Below, piece by piece: positions 44,917-53,268 of a stretch of DNA of 64,000 nt (within the stretch, counting starts at the first letter, position 1; each line of letters starts with the position of its first letter). A model generated the notes under the pieces. It made no database searches, was not told the origin of the DNA, and saw nothing but the letters and a program-made list of their open reading frames with translations. Origin of the DNA: Paracoccus salsus (GTDB lineage: Bacteria; Pseudomonadota; Alphaproteobacteria; Rhodobacterales; Rhodobacteraceae); the NCBI RefSeq assembly GCF_021556615.1, contig NZ_JAKGGD010000008.1, positions 1 to 64,000 on the forward strand, given 5' to 3'. The position numbers and the translations under genes were made by a program.

Positions 44917-46366
44917 GAGGGGTCGCGTTCGGGCGCGCGTCACGGCGGCTGGCCGACACATCCAGCGGAAAGACCTTCGCCGCGTTCAGAAGCCAGTTCG
45001 GATCGAAGACATCCTTGACGCGCATCTGCGCCTCAAGATCGGCCGCAGCATATTGCGTCGTCATCAGGTCGCGCTTTTCAATGCCGACGCCATGTTCGCC
45101 GGTCAGGCAGCCGCCGACCTCGACGCAGAGGCGCAGGATGTCCGCCCCCAGCGCCTCGGCCCGGTCCAGATCGCCCGGCGCGTTCGCGTCGTAGATGATC
45201 AGCGGGTGCATGTTCCCGTCGCCGGCATGAAAGACATTGGCCACGGAAAGCCCGTAATCGCGCGAAAGATCGCCGATCCGGGCAAGGACTTGCGGCAGCG
45301 CCGATACCGGGATCGTGCCGTCAAGGCAGATGTAATCGCCCAGTTGCCCCATTGCCCCGAAGGCCGATTTGCGACCCAGCCAGATGCGTCGCGATTCGTC
45401 CTCGGACCGGCTTTCGCGGAACTCGACAGGATCGAAGGTGACGGCGATGTCGCGGATCAGGGCAAGCTGCTCGTCGATCTCGGGGGCGGTTCCCTCGACC
45501 TCGACGATCAACAGGGCTTCGCAGTCGGGATAGCCGGCATGCGAGAATTCCTCGGTCGCGCGGATGCAGGGACTGTCCATGAACTCGATCGCCACGGGCA
45601 TCACGCCGGCGCGGATGATGGCCGCCACGCAGGCGCCCGCTGTCTCGCTGCTGTCAAAGCCGATCAGCACGGGACGCGCGCCCGGGGGCTTGGGAAGGAT
45701 CCGCAACGTCGCCTCGGTCACGATGCCCAGCTGACCCTCGGACCCGCAGACCACGCCCAGAAGATCGAGTCCCGGCCCCTCGCCCATCGGGCCGCCAAGC
45801 TCGACCACCGTGCCGTCCATCAGGACCATCGTGACGCCCAGCAGGTTGTTGGTCGTGACGCCATATTTGAGGCAATGCGCGCCGCCCGAGTTCATGGCGA
45901 TATTGCCGCCGATGGCACAGGCCAGCTGGCTGGAGGGATCCGGCGCGTAGAAAAAATCCTGGCCATCCACCGCCCCCGACACGGACAGGTTTGTCCGGCC
46001 GGCCTGCACGCGGATCAGCCGGTCGCCGGTCGCGATCTCGATCACGTCGGTCATCCGCGACAGGCCGATCACCACCGCGTCGGCGGTCGGCATCGCGCCG
46101 CCCGCCAGGCTGGTCCCGGCGCCGCGCGGCACCACCGGCACGCCAAGCTCGTGGCAGATCGCCATCAGCCGCGCGACCTCGTCCGTCGTGCGCGGCAAGA
46201 CCACGGCCAGCGGCGCGCAGCGATAGGCGGACAGCGCGTCGCATTCATAGGCACGCGTCTCGGCCGGATCGTCGATCACGGCACCGGCCACCGCATCACG
46301 CAGCGCCGTCACGATCGCCTGGCGCCGTGACAGCACGGTGGGGTCCGGTTCGGGCATCTGCATCAT
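44906..46366 (-). CDS. glcD: Glycolate oxidase subunit GlcD
   Basis: 486 residues. FAD-linked oxidase: VVLPRTTDEVARLMAICHE, PVVPRGAGTSLAGGAMPTAD, PDPSSQLACAIGGNIAMNSG, CGSEGQLGIVTEATLRILP and the catalytic-type VANVFHAGDGNMHPLI, GGCLTGEHGVGIEKRDLM. It oxidises glycolate (or D-lactate) to the 2-oxo acid. AAAGGAG lies just before the ATG at 46366. First gene of glcDEF. Confidence 0.96.
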   Translation of the reverse strand: MMQMPEPDPTVLSRRQAIVTALRDAVAGAVIDDPAETRAYECDALSAYRCAPLAVVLPRTTDEVARLMAICHELGVPVVPRGAGTSLAGGAMPTADAVVIGLSRMTDVIEIATGDRLIRVQAGRTNLSVSGAVDGQDFFYAPDPSSQLACAIGGNIAMNSGGAHCLKYGVTTNNLLGVTMVLMDGTVVELGGPMGEGPGLDLLGVVCGSEGQLGIVTEATLRILPKPPGARPVLIGFDSSETAGACVAAIIRAGVMPVAIEFMDSPCIRATEEFSHAGYPDCEALLIVEVEGTAPEIDEQLALIRDIAVTFDPVEFRESRSEDESRRIWLGRKSAFGAMGQLGDYICLDGTIPVSALPQVLARIGDLSRDYGLSVANVFHAGDGNMHPLIIYDANAPGDLDRAEALGADILRLCVEVGGCLTGEHGVGIEKRDLMTTQYAAADLEAQMRVKDVFDPNWLLNAAKVFPLDVSASRRDARPNATPHAA

Positions 46367-46419
46367 CGTGGCGGCTCCTTTCTCGACCAGGTCCGACGGC
46401 GCCGGACGGAGCTTGCGCT

Positions 46420-46647
46420 CTACAGCATCCGCGCGATCTCGTCCTTCAGATGCGCCCGCTTGCGACGCAGTTCCTTCTCGGCTTCGTCCGAGACGGGGTG
46501 AACCTGTGTCTCGGCGGCGTGGACCTGATCATTCAACGTATCATATTGCTCAAGCAGTCGCGCGAAATGTGCATCGCTGATCTTGAGATCGTGAATGCGC
46601 TGCGCATCGTTCGGAAATTCCTCGTGGATGGCATGGGGTGTGGCCAT
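46420..46647 (-). CDS. YdcH-like DUF465 protein
   Basis: 75 residues: MATPHAIHEEFPNDAQRIHD, DAHFARLLEQYDTLNDQVHA and EKELRRKRAHLKDEIARML, an all-helical coiled-coil typical of PF04325 (DUF465). Function unknown; common as a single gene in proteobacteria. AGAGGA is suitably placed for the ATG at 46647. It lies 53 nt upstream of glcD on the same strand and could be cotranscribed. Confidence 0.9.
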   Translation of the reverse strand: MATPHAIHEEFPNDAQRIHDLKISDAHFARLLEQYDTLNDQVHAAETQVHPVSDEAEKELRRKRAHLKDEIARML

Positions 46648-46746
46648 GAAGTGCGGTCCTCTTGTCAGTGCGCGTTCCCTTGGGAAGGACGATAGTCCCG
46701 GCAACCGGGGCTTTCAAGCCGCCTCGGTCCGGCCTAGAACGTAGCC

Positions 46747-47508
46747 ATGACATCTGGCCTGCCCCTGCCCGGCTTACTCATCCTGCCTGACCTGCTGGCG
46801 GTGGCGCTGCTGTTTCTGGGCTGGTTCGCGATCGGCTGGGTGACGGAACGTCCGCCCGCGGGCATGCCATCGGTGTCGATCCTCATGATCCGGTTCCGGC
46901 GTGAATGGATGCTGCAGATGCTGACCCGCGACCCGCGCATCTTCGACGGCAACATCCTGTCGACGCTGCGCGAGGGAACGGCGTTCTTCGCGTCGGCCTG
47001 CATGATCGCAACCGGCGGGATCATCGCGCTGATCGGCAATACCGACCAGTTGCGCGGCCTCGCCCGCGAGTTCGAGATCGAGCGCGGCACCGCGATCCTG
47101 TGGGAGTTCAAGCTGCTGGTGGCGATGTTCTTCGTCGTCAACGCATTCCTGAAATTCGTCTGGGCGCATCGGCTGTTCGGCTATTGCGCGATCGTGATGG
47201 CGGCGGTCCCGAACCGATCCGACGATCCGGCCGCCCGCGACCGGGCCTTGCAGGCCGCGGATCTGAACATTACCGCCGCCCGCAGCTTCAATGCCGGTCT
47301 GCGCAGCGTCTATTTCGCGATGGGCTCACTTGGCTGGCTGGCCGGCGCCTGGGGCCTGCTGGCAGGGACGCTTGTCGTGCTGTTCGTGACCTGGCGGCGC
47401 GAATTCGCCTCGACCTCGCGGCAGGTCATCCTGCGCAGTCTGCCGCAAGCCCGCTTGCCCGATCCTGCCGCACCGCCAGCGCCAGAACCACCGCGCCCGC
47501 AGTCGTAA
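46747..47508 (+). CDS. DUF599 membrane protein
   Basis: 253 residues. Four to five membrane helices (LPDLLAVALLFLGWFAIGWV, FFASACMIATGGIIALIG, ILWEFKLLVAMFFVVNAFLK, YFAMGSLGWLAGAWGLLAG then TLVVLFVTW) with the DUF599 word MIRFRREWMLQMLTRDPRIF. Function unknown. Its last 83 nt overlap the 3' end of the MFS gene on the opposite strand, so the Pro/Ala-rich tail (DPAAPPAPEPPRPQS) is encoded antisense to that gene. Confidence 0.88.
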   Translation: MTSGLPLPGLLILPDLLAVALLFLGWFAIGWVTERPPAGMPSVSILMIRFRREWMLQMLTRDPRIFDGNILSTLREGTAFFASACMIATGGIIALIGNTDQLRGLAREFEIERGTAILWEFKLLVAMFFVVNAFLKFVWAHRLFGYCAIVMAAVPNRSDDPAARDRALQAADLNITAARSFNAGLRSVYFAMGSLGWLAGAWGLLAGTLVVLFVTWRREFASTSRQVILRSLPQARLPDPAAPPAPEPPRPQS

Positions 47509-48613
47509 GCACGATCCCGACCAGGCCGGGCGCGCGCCAGCCCAAGCCGGCAGTCAGCGCCAGACCGGCCAGGAACGGCCCCAGCGCGTTCGCGGCGTTG
47601 AAGGCGGCATGGTTCATCGCAGCGGCCATGTTCTGGGCCTTGCCCGCGACATCCATCAACCGCGTCTGCAGCGGGATCACAAGGCCCGCACCGGCCGCCA
47701 TCAGAAACGACGACAGCACCATCAGCGGCCAGTTCCCGACCGCGATCGAGGCAAATCCCTGCGTCACAGCCATCGCGGCAAGGCTGACATAGGCGGCGCG
47801 GATCTGCCCCAGCCTTTCGGTCACGCGCCCCGCGAGCCAGGTCCCCAGCGTGCCGCCGACGCCGAACATCGCCAGCGCCAGCGGGATCGCCCAGCCCGGC
47901 GCATCGGTGGTGGCCAGAATCGCCGCGGTCAGAAAGGCATAGACCGCGAACAGCCCTCCGAAACCGATCGCACCGACCGCCAGAATCCACAACACGCGCG
48001 GATTGCGCAGCGCCTGCAACTCGTCCCAGGGCCGTGCGTCGGGGTTCCCGCCGACGCGCGGCGCGACCTTCAGGATCATCCAGGCCGAGGCCAAAGCCAG
48101 AACCCCCGGCAGCGCGAAGCCCCAGCGCCAGCCGATGCTCTGACCCAGCGCGCCTGCCAGCGGAACGCCCACGATATTGGCGACGGTCAGCCCGATCAGC
48201 ACCTGTGCCGCGCCCCGCGCCCGCCGATGGGCAGGCAGCGCGTCGGCCGCATACAGCATCGCCACGCCCAGAAAGCCGCCATGCGGCAGACCCGCCAGGA
48301 ACCGCATCCCGGTCAGCGCAGCCAGTCCCGGCAAGACCGCCGCAAGCAGGTTCATGACGGCATAAAATCCCATCAGCGCCGCCAGATAGCGCCGCCGTGG
48401 AAGTCGTGCCCCCATGATCGAGGTCACCGGCGCGCCGATCACGACCCCCAGCGCATAGGCGCTGATCACATGGCCGGCCTGCGGTTCGGAAATGCCCAGA
48501 TCGGCGGCGAAATAGGGCAGCAGGCCCATCGCCGCGAATTCCGAGGTGCCGATGGCGAAAGCTCCAAGCGCCAGCGCGAGGATGGCGTTGCGGAATTCAG
48601 AGGGCTGGGTCAT
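47426..48613 (-). CDS. MFS transporter, DHA1-type (AraJ/YdhP-like)
   Basis: 395 residues with twelve predicted helices. Opening FRNAILALALGAFAIGTSEF, then GLLPYFAADLGISEPQAGHV, YALGVVIGAPVTSIMGARLP, motif A-like RLPRRRYLAALM and LAGLPHGGFLGVAMLYAADA match the sugar-efflux/arabinose-polymer (AraJ, YdhP) branch of drug:H+ antiporters. Substrate unknown. The ATG at 48613 follows AGGA; an in-frame ATG at 48655 lacks a ribosome-binding site. It overlaps the DUF599 gene by 83 nt tail to tail. Confidence 0.9.
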   Translation of the reverse strand: MTQPSEFRNAILALALGAFAIGTSEFAAMGLLPYFAADLGISEPQAGHVISAYALGVVIGAPVTSIMGARLPRRRYLAALMGFYAVMNLLAAVLPGLAALTGMRFLAGLPHGGFLGVAMLYAADALPAHRRARGAAQVLIGLTVANIVGVPLAGALGQSIGWRWGFALPGVLALASAWMILKVAPRVGGNPDARPWDELQALRNPRVLWILAVGAIGFGGLFAVYAFLTAAILATTDAPGWAIPLALAMFGVGGTLGTWLAGRVTERLGQIRAAYVSLAAMAVTQGFASIAVGNWPLMVLSSFLMAAGAGLVIPLQTRLMDVAGKAQNMAAAMNHAAFNAANALGPFLAGLALTAGLGWRAPGLVGIVLTTAGAVVLALAVRQDRASGLAADCAG

Positions 48614-48723
48614 GGCGCGGTCCTGTCCGAGGGTCTGCCAAAGATCAAGCTGCATTGCATCATGTGCAAGGGGAATGCGCCGGGAAGCCGGTTTGCACCA
48701 CGTGCAACCCTGCCTTCGGGTGG

Positions 48724-49122
48724 TCAAAGATGGCCGCGCCGCAGCATCACCCAGATCACGACCGCCGCCAGAACCAGAAGCCCAAAGACCATCGAGGCCG
48801 CGAAGCTGATGGCCCGGCCGCGCCATCTGCCAAGCTGGCCAAGCGGCCGCAGATGGGCGACCAGCGCGGCATGGGCGTTGCTCAGCGACGCCATGTCCAG
48901 TTGCCGCGCGACCCTCGGCTGCGCGCTGATCAGATCGGCCTCGGCCAGCTTGCGGGCGGGTTTGCGCAGCTTCGCGGGCAGCGCGCCGCCACGCCGACGC
49001 AGCATGACGTGCAGCCTTGGCCGCTCGCCCCGCCGCGCCCCCCCGAACCGGGCGACCATCAGCCGGGAAATCTCGTCCGCCATGGCCGGGACGTCTTCGA
49101 AACAATGTGTGTCGCGGTTCAT
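48724..49122 (-). CDS. Hypothetical protein with one C-terminal membrane helix
   Basis: About 132 residues from the ATG at 49122. The body is Arg/Ala-rich (DVPAMADEISRLMVARFG, MLRRRGGALPAKLRKPARKL, PRVARQLDMASLSNAHAALV), followed by one strong helix (SFAASMVFGLLVLAAVVIWV) and MLRRGHL. The pattern fits a conserved but unnamed tail-anchored protein of Rhodobacteraceae; I know no function. A start at 49179 would cross the divergent hydrolase start, so the inner ATG is preferred. Confidence 0.65.
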   Translation of the reverse strand: MNRDTHCFEDVPAMADEISRLMVARFGGARRGERPRLHVMLRRRGGALPAKLRKPARKLAEADLISAQPRVARQLDMASLSNAHAALVAHLRPLGQLGRWRGRAISFAASMVFGLLVLAAVVIWVMLRRGHL

Positions 49123-49177
49123 GAGCGCAGGATAGTCGGGATGGCGGGAGGGCGCCAGACGCTCTAGGATCAGGACC

Positions 49178-49951
49178 ATGAAGCTGAATCACACCATCGC
49201 CGGGCCCCGGGACGGCCCGCCCGTCCTGCTTGTCCACGGGCTGTTCGGACAGGGCAGGAACCTGGGTGCCATCGCCCGCCGGCTGGCCGAAACCCGCCGC
49301 GTCGTGACCGTGGACATGCGAAATCACGGTGAAAGCCCGCAGGATCCCGATCACAGCTATGTCGCGATGGCCGGGGATCTGGCGGAAATCATCGGGGATC
49401 TTGGCGGCAAGGCCGATCTGGTCGGCCACTCGATGGGCGGCAAGGCGGCCATGGTGCTGGCGCTGACCCGGCCGGCGCTGATTCGCAAGCTGGCGGTGAT
49501 GGACATCGCCCCCGTCGCCTATGATCACAGCCAGGCCGGGCTGATCGACGCGATGGCGCAGCTTGACCTGAGCGGGTTGTCTCGACGCAGCGAGGCGGAC
49601 ACGCGGCTTGCCGAAAGCATCGACGATGCCGGGCTGCGGGCCTTCCTGCTGCAATCGCTGGATTTCAAGTCGGACCCTCCTGAATGGCGCCTGAACCTGC
49701 CGGTGCTGAAGGACAGCATGTCCGACATCACCGGCTGGCCCGCGGACCTGCCGGAAGGCGCCTTCGAGGGCCCGGTGCTGGCGATGGCCGGAGAGAGATC
49801 GGACTATGTCGATGATCGCGGTCAACAGGCGCTGCGCGATCATTTCCCGCAGCTGCGGATCGTGACGCTGAAGGATGCCGGGCACTGGATGCATGCCGAC
49901 GCCCCCGAGGCCGTCGCCGCAACGCTGGCCGCGTTCCTCGGCCCTGCTTGA
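49178..49951 (+). CDS. Alpha/beta hydrolase, YbfF/ABHD11-like esterase
   Basis: 257 residues. PPVLLVHGLFGQGRNLG (oxyanion loop), VVTVDMRNHGESPQ, nucleophile elbow VGHSMGGKAAM (Ser near 95), Asp in the GERSDYVDD segment and His in KDAGHWMHADAPEA. The DMRNHGxS and HSMGGK words are typical of the YbfF/ABHD11 acyl-thioesterase-like branch. Physiological ester unknown. Confidence 0.92.
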   Translation: MKLNHTIAGPRDGPPVLLVHGLFGQGRNLGAIARRLAETRRVVTVDMRNHGESPQDPDHSYVAMAGDLAEIIGDLGGKADLVGHSMGGKAAMVLALTRPALIRKLAVMDIAPVAYDHSQAGLIDAMAQLDLSGLSRRSEADTRLAESIDDAGLRAFLLQSLDFKSDPPEWRLNLPVLKDSMSDITGWPADLPEGAFEGPVLAMAGERSDYVDDRGQQALRDHFPQLRIVTLKDAGHWMHADAPEAVAATLAAFLGPA

Positions 49952-49968
49952 GGCGCTGTCCGGCCGAT

Positions 49969-50274
49969 TCAGATGCTGCAATCCAGGTCGAAGCGGGCAA
50001 CGCCGGTGTCACCGGGGATGCGCGTCGTCATGCTGCCAGGGATCACCCTGCAGCCGGTCGCCAGAGCCGTCGCGCGCGCCATCGCCGCGGGCACGCGCGC
50101 GCGCTGCGGTCGGGTCAGATAGCCCATCCGGACGGTTTCGGCCTCGCTTCCCTTGGCGAAGACGACAAAATCCAGCCCGTCCACCCTCACCTCGTGGCGT
50201 GCGGCGCCCAGCATGTCGGGCGATCCGCTGGCACAGGCGGACAGGAGCAGGACAAGAGGCAGAAGGCGGCGCAT
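49969..50274 (-). CDS. Small lipoprotein
   Basis: 101 residues. MRRLLPLVLLLSACASG is a lipoprotein signal peptide with lipobox LSAC (Cys about 15). The mature chain (EVRVDGLDFVVFAKGSEAET, RMGYLTRPQRARVPAAMARA, ARFDLDCSI) contains two further Cys and no named domain. Probably periplasmic, inner- or outer-membrane anchored; function unknown. It ends 18 nt from the convergent hydrolase stop. Confidence 0.7.
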   Translation of the reverse strand: MRRLLPLVLLLSACASGSPDMLGAARHEVRVDGLDFVVFAKGSEAETVRMGYLTRPQRARVPAAMARATALATGCRVIPGSMTTRIPGDTGVARFDLDCSI

Positions 50275-50334
50275 CGCGCATTCGTCGCACGAGTTCGTTA
50301 AAAACAGCTTAACCCGACAGCGACGCGACCGGCC

Positions 50335-50360
50335 GCCCCAGCCCCAGCCCCAGCCCCCAG
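50335..50360. repeat. Short GCCCCA tandem repeat
   Basis: Three copies of GCCCCA plus a final GCCCCCAG in the 181-bp gap between the lipoprotein and zapA genes. Low complexity; no function evident. Confidence 0.6.
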
Positions 50361-50455
50361 CACGGATGATCGCTTCCTGACGGCAACGCTGCGCGCGACC
50401 TGCGAGCCTCGCCAAGCCAGCCGCATCGGAAGGGGCCGCCCGCTATCCGAAACGG

Positions 50456-50818
50456 CTAGCCGTTCTGCTGATCCTCAAGCCGTTCCGCCAGTGCCTCGGC
50501 GCGGGCCGCCAGTTCGGCCATGGCTTCCTTCAGGTCCGACGGGATGACCGGAACCTCGACGCGCGCCGGGTTCTGCTGCAACCGGTTCAGATGACGTTCG
50601 GCCTTCTCGGCGCGATCCTCCATCGTCGAATACCGGTCGGCCAGCATCAGCCCGGCCAGCAACAGCAGCCGCGGTTCGGGCATGCGCCCGGCCTGTTCGA
50701 GGATCTGCTGCGCTTCGCCGTCCAGCAGCGCGGCGGCGCGTTTCAGCAGGTTTTCCTCGCCGTCCTGCGCCCCCAGCCGGTATTCCTTGTGACCGATCGT
50801 GAAATCGACTTCCGCCAT
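50456..50818 (-). CDS. zapA: Cell division protein ZapA
   Basis: 120 residues. Globular N-terminal part VDFTIGHKEYRLGAQDGEEN then LLKRAAALLDGEAQQILEQ, PRLLLLAGLMLADRYSTMED, followed by a helical dimerisation tail. ZapA bundles FtsZ filaments at the division site. The start is immediately adjacent to the stop of the coiled-coil gene upstream, so the two are cotranscribed. Confidence 0.93.
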   Translation of the reverse strand: MAEVDFTIGHKEYRLGAQDGEENLLKRAAALLDGEAQQILEQAGRMPEPRLLLLAGLMLADRYSTMEDRAEKAERHLNRLQQNPARVEVPVIPSDLKEAMAELAARAEALAERLEDQQNG

Positions 50819-51466
50819 CTACCTGTCCCCGTCCCTGACTTCCACGCCTTGCGGTCCACGGGGACCGTCCGGCGAATGATCGTCGTCGCCGGTCTCGTCC
50901 TCGGGCACGCCGGCGACGTCGCCCGTCACCTCGGGCAGAACGGCGTCATCGCCGGCGCGGGTTGCAATCCGCGCGCGATCCGCCGACGGCTCGTCCGCAA
51001 GCAGACGTTCCAGTTCGATCATGATGTCGCCCATCTGCGCGATTTCGGCCGCCCGCGCCGCCCTCAGCGCCTCGATCTCGGCCTCCAGCGCGGCACGGCC
51101 CGCATCCTCGGGCGCATCCACGCCCGAGGCCGCCTCGATCAATCTGCGGTTCGCCGCTGCCAGATCATCATTCGCGGCCGACAGGCGCGCGGCCTGTTGC
51201 CCGGCCGCGGTCAGCCTTGCCCGCGCCTCGGCCAGCGCAGCCTCCAGCGGGCCGCCGCGATCGGTCCGCAACGCCCCCAGCTCCCCGGCAAGGCGGGTGT
51301 TCTCGGATTCGAGATCGGCAATCCGCGCCTGCAACATGCTCGCCGGTTCGGCTTCTTCCTGAAGCGTTGCGGCGGCGGCAGGTCGCCTGAGCCCGACCTC
51401 GAGCAGGTGGTCGATGCGGTCAAGCGCGGCGCTGAGGCGCCGCTCGCTGACAGAGATATCGCTCAT
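50819..51466 (-). CDS. Coiled-coil protein paired with ZapA
   Basis: 215 residues from the ATG at 51466. Long heptad stretch from about 10 to 165 (LSAALDRIDHLLEVGL, LQARIADLESENTRLAGELG, ARLTAAGQQAARLSAANDDL, ALEAEIEALRAARAAEIAQM), then an acidic, Gly/Asp-rich tail. No enzymatic motif. The fixed position just before zapA in this bacterial group suggests a division role, perhaps as a ZapB-like partner; that is inference from context. Longer starts (to 51811) run into sequence without coding character. Confidence 0.75.
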   Translation of the reverse strand: MSDISVSERRLSAALDRIDHLLEVGLRRPAAAATLQEEAEPASMLQARIADLESENTRLAGELGALRTDRGGPLEAALAEARARLTAAGQQAARLSAANDDLAAANRRLIEAASGVDAPEDAGRAALEAEIEALRAARAAEIAQMGDIMIELERLLADEPSADRARIATRAGDDAVLPEVTGDVAGVPEDETGDDDHSPDGPRGPQGVEVRDGDR

Positions 51467-51929
51467 CGCGTCGGTCCTTTGATGGCCTCTGTCACGGTTT
51501 TGGCACCGCCCGCGGCATAAGACAAGAACGGGCGCGGAAAACGCTGCCCGTTCCGTTGGCTGCGGGCTGACTTTCAGGCGCGTTCTCGCCGTTCCGACAC
51601 GCGTGGTCATCCGCGGCACCAGACGCACCGAATTCACGATCAGCACCGCCCACGAAAACGGGCGTCTTGTCCGGGCGCGGCTGACGCGGGCGATAAACGT
51701 GCCGGCGCGACCCTCGATGGTGTTCTGGCCGATCCGGTGGTCGGTCTCGAGGATCTCCGTCGCGCCCTCGGGCGTTGGAATGGCGTGTGCCACCTTGTCG
51801 GGCTCGGGCATGGCCCTGGGCGGGAATTTCCCGCTGAGAACCTCGCCGGGACGCTGTTCCGAAATTCAGCGGCATCTTGGCGGATCGCCTGCATCGGCCT
51901 ATAAGGCCGGCGCGACGAAAGGAATTCCG
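51467..51929. other. Divergent intergenic region between coiled-coil gene and hisB
   Basis: 463 bp. Open frames exist on both strands, but neither reads like protein and neither has a plausible start with ribosome-binding site. It presumably carries the two divergent promoters. I see no terminator-antiterminator leader or RNA gene. Confidence 0.45.
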
Positions 51930-52517
51930 ATGCGTATTGCCACGATCACCCGCAACACGGCCGAGACGCAGATCGAGGTCACGCTGAATCTTGACGGCAG
52001 CGGTGCCTATGACAACCAGACTGGCGTGGGCTTTTTCGATCACATGCTGGATCAGTTGTCGCGGCATTCGCTGATCGACATGACGATCCGCGCGACGGGC
52101 GACCTGCATGTGGACGACCACCACACCGTCGAGGACACCGGCATCGCCATCGGTCAGGCGCTGACCCGCGCGCTTGGCGACAAGAAGGGCATCCGGCGCT
52201 ATGGCGGCTTCCTGCTGGCAATGGACGATTCGCTGGTCCGCGCCGCGCTGGACCTGTCAGGGCGGCCCTATCTGGTCTGGAACGTCGGCTTCCCGACCGA
52301 AAGGATCGGCAGCTTCGATACCCAGCTTGTGCGCGAGTTCTTCCAGGCGCTGTCCACGCATGGCGGCATCAGCCTGAACGTCGCGCGGCTGGATGGCATC
52401 AACAGCCACCACATCGCCGAGGCCGCCTTCAAGGCGGTCGCCCGGGCGCTGCGCGAGGCGGTCGAGCCCGATCCGCGCATGTCGGGCGTGCTGCCCTCGA
52501 CCAAGGGCGCGCTGTAG
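51930..52517 (+). CDS. hisB: Imidazoleglycerol-phosphate dehydratase
   Basis: 195 residues. Tandem half repeats with the manganese ligands: [74 protein letters not shown]. This is the monofunctional dehydratase (sixth step of histidine synthesis) with no phosphatase domain; the separate HisN-type phosphatase encoded at 32238 fits. GAAAGGAATTCCG precedes the ATG. hisH starts directly at the next base after the stop. Confidence 0.97.
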   Translation: MRIATITRNTAETQIEVTLNLDGSGAYDNQTGVGFFDHMLDQLSRHSLIDMTIRATGDLHVDDHHTVEDTGIAIGQALTRALGDKKGIRRYGGFLLAMDDSLVRAALDLSGRPYLVWNVGFPTERIGSFDTQLVREFFQALSTHGGISLNVARLDGINSHHIAEAAFKAVARALREAVEPDPRMSGVLPSTKGAL

Positions 52518-53147
52518 ATGCATGTCGCCCTGATCGACTATGACAGCGGGAATCTGCATTCGGCCGAGAAGGCGTTCCAGAAGATGGGCCGCGATCTTGA
52601 TGCGCGGATCGACGTGACCTCGGACCCCGAGATTGCCGCCCGCGCCGACCGGATCGTGCTGCCGGGCGACGGCGCATTTCCGGCCTGCCGCGCGGCACTG
52701 GGCGAGGTCGACGGCATGGCCGAGGCGCTGCGAGAGGCCGTGCTGAAACGCGGCGTACCCTTCATCGGCATCTGCGTCGGGATGCAGATGCTGGCGACGA
52801 CGGGGCATGAATATCGCCGGACGGCGGGGCTTGACTGGATCGCTGGCGAGGTGGAGGCCATCGATGCGCCGGGACTGAAGGTCCCGCATATGGGCTGGAA
52901 CGATCTCGTCATCGACCGCCCGCACCCGGTGCTCGAGGGCATCTCGACGGGCGATCATGCCTATTTCGTCCATAGCTGGCAGTTTCGCGTGGCCGATCCG
53001 GCGCATCGACTGGCGCATGTGGATTACGGCCAGCCGGTGACGGCGGTGGTCGGCCGCGACAACATCGTCGGCACCCAGTTCCACCCCGAGAAATCGCAGG
53101 CCGTCGGGCTGCGGCTGATCGCGAATTTCCTGAACTGGAGGCCGTGA
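52518..53147 (+). CDS. hisH: Imidazole glycerol phosphate synthase, glutamine amidotransferase subunit
   Basis: 209 residues. Class I amidotransferase: ALIDYDSGNLHSAEKAF, VLPGDGAFPACRAALG, nucleophile GICVGMQMLATTG (Cys near 85), and His/Glu of TQFHPEKSQAVGLRLI. It supplies ammonia to HisF. hisA and hisF, often next in this group, do not follow; other genes begin at the TGATG that ends hisH. Confidence 0.97.
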   Translation: MHVALIDYDSGNLHSAEKAFQKMGRDLDARIDVTSDPEIAARADRIVLPGDGAFPACRAALGEVDGMAEALREAVLKRGVPFIGICVGMQMLATTGHEYRRTAGLDWIAGEVEAIDAPGLKVPHMGWNDLVIDRPHPVLEGISTGDHAYFVHSWQFRVADPAHRLAHVDYGQPVTAVVGRDNIVGTQFHPEKSQAVGLRLIANFLNWRP

Positions 53148-53268
53148 TGGCCGACCCCGGCGCCGTCTCAGAGGCGCGCAGGGGCGGCTGCGTTCCAGGC
53201 TCGGCCAGTTCTGGCGCAACGATCCGCCGCCGGACTGGAACGACGTTGCGGGCGCGGCTGCACAGGAT

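Noticed and set aside
50275..50455. 6S RNA downstream of zapA
   Set aside because: That position is common for 6S RNA in relatives, but I could not fold a convincing long closed stem with a central bubble, and the gene usually found next (cyclo-ligase) is elsewhere.
51492..52124. Minus-strand frame across the hisB promoter and 5' part of hisB
   Set aside because: It overlaps an unambiguous hisB and has no family features.
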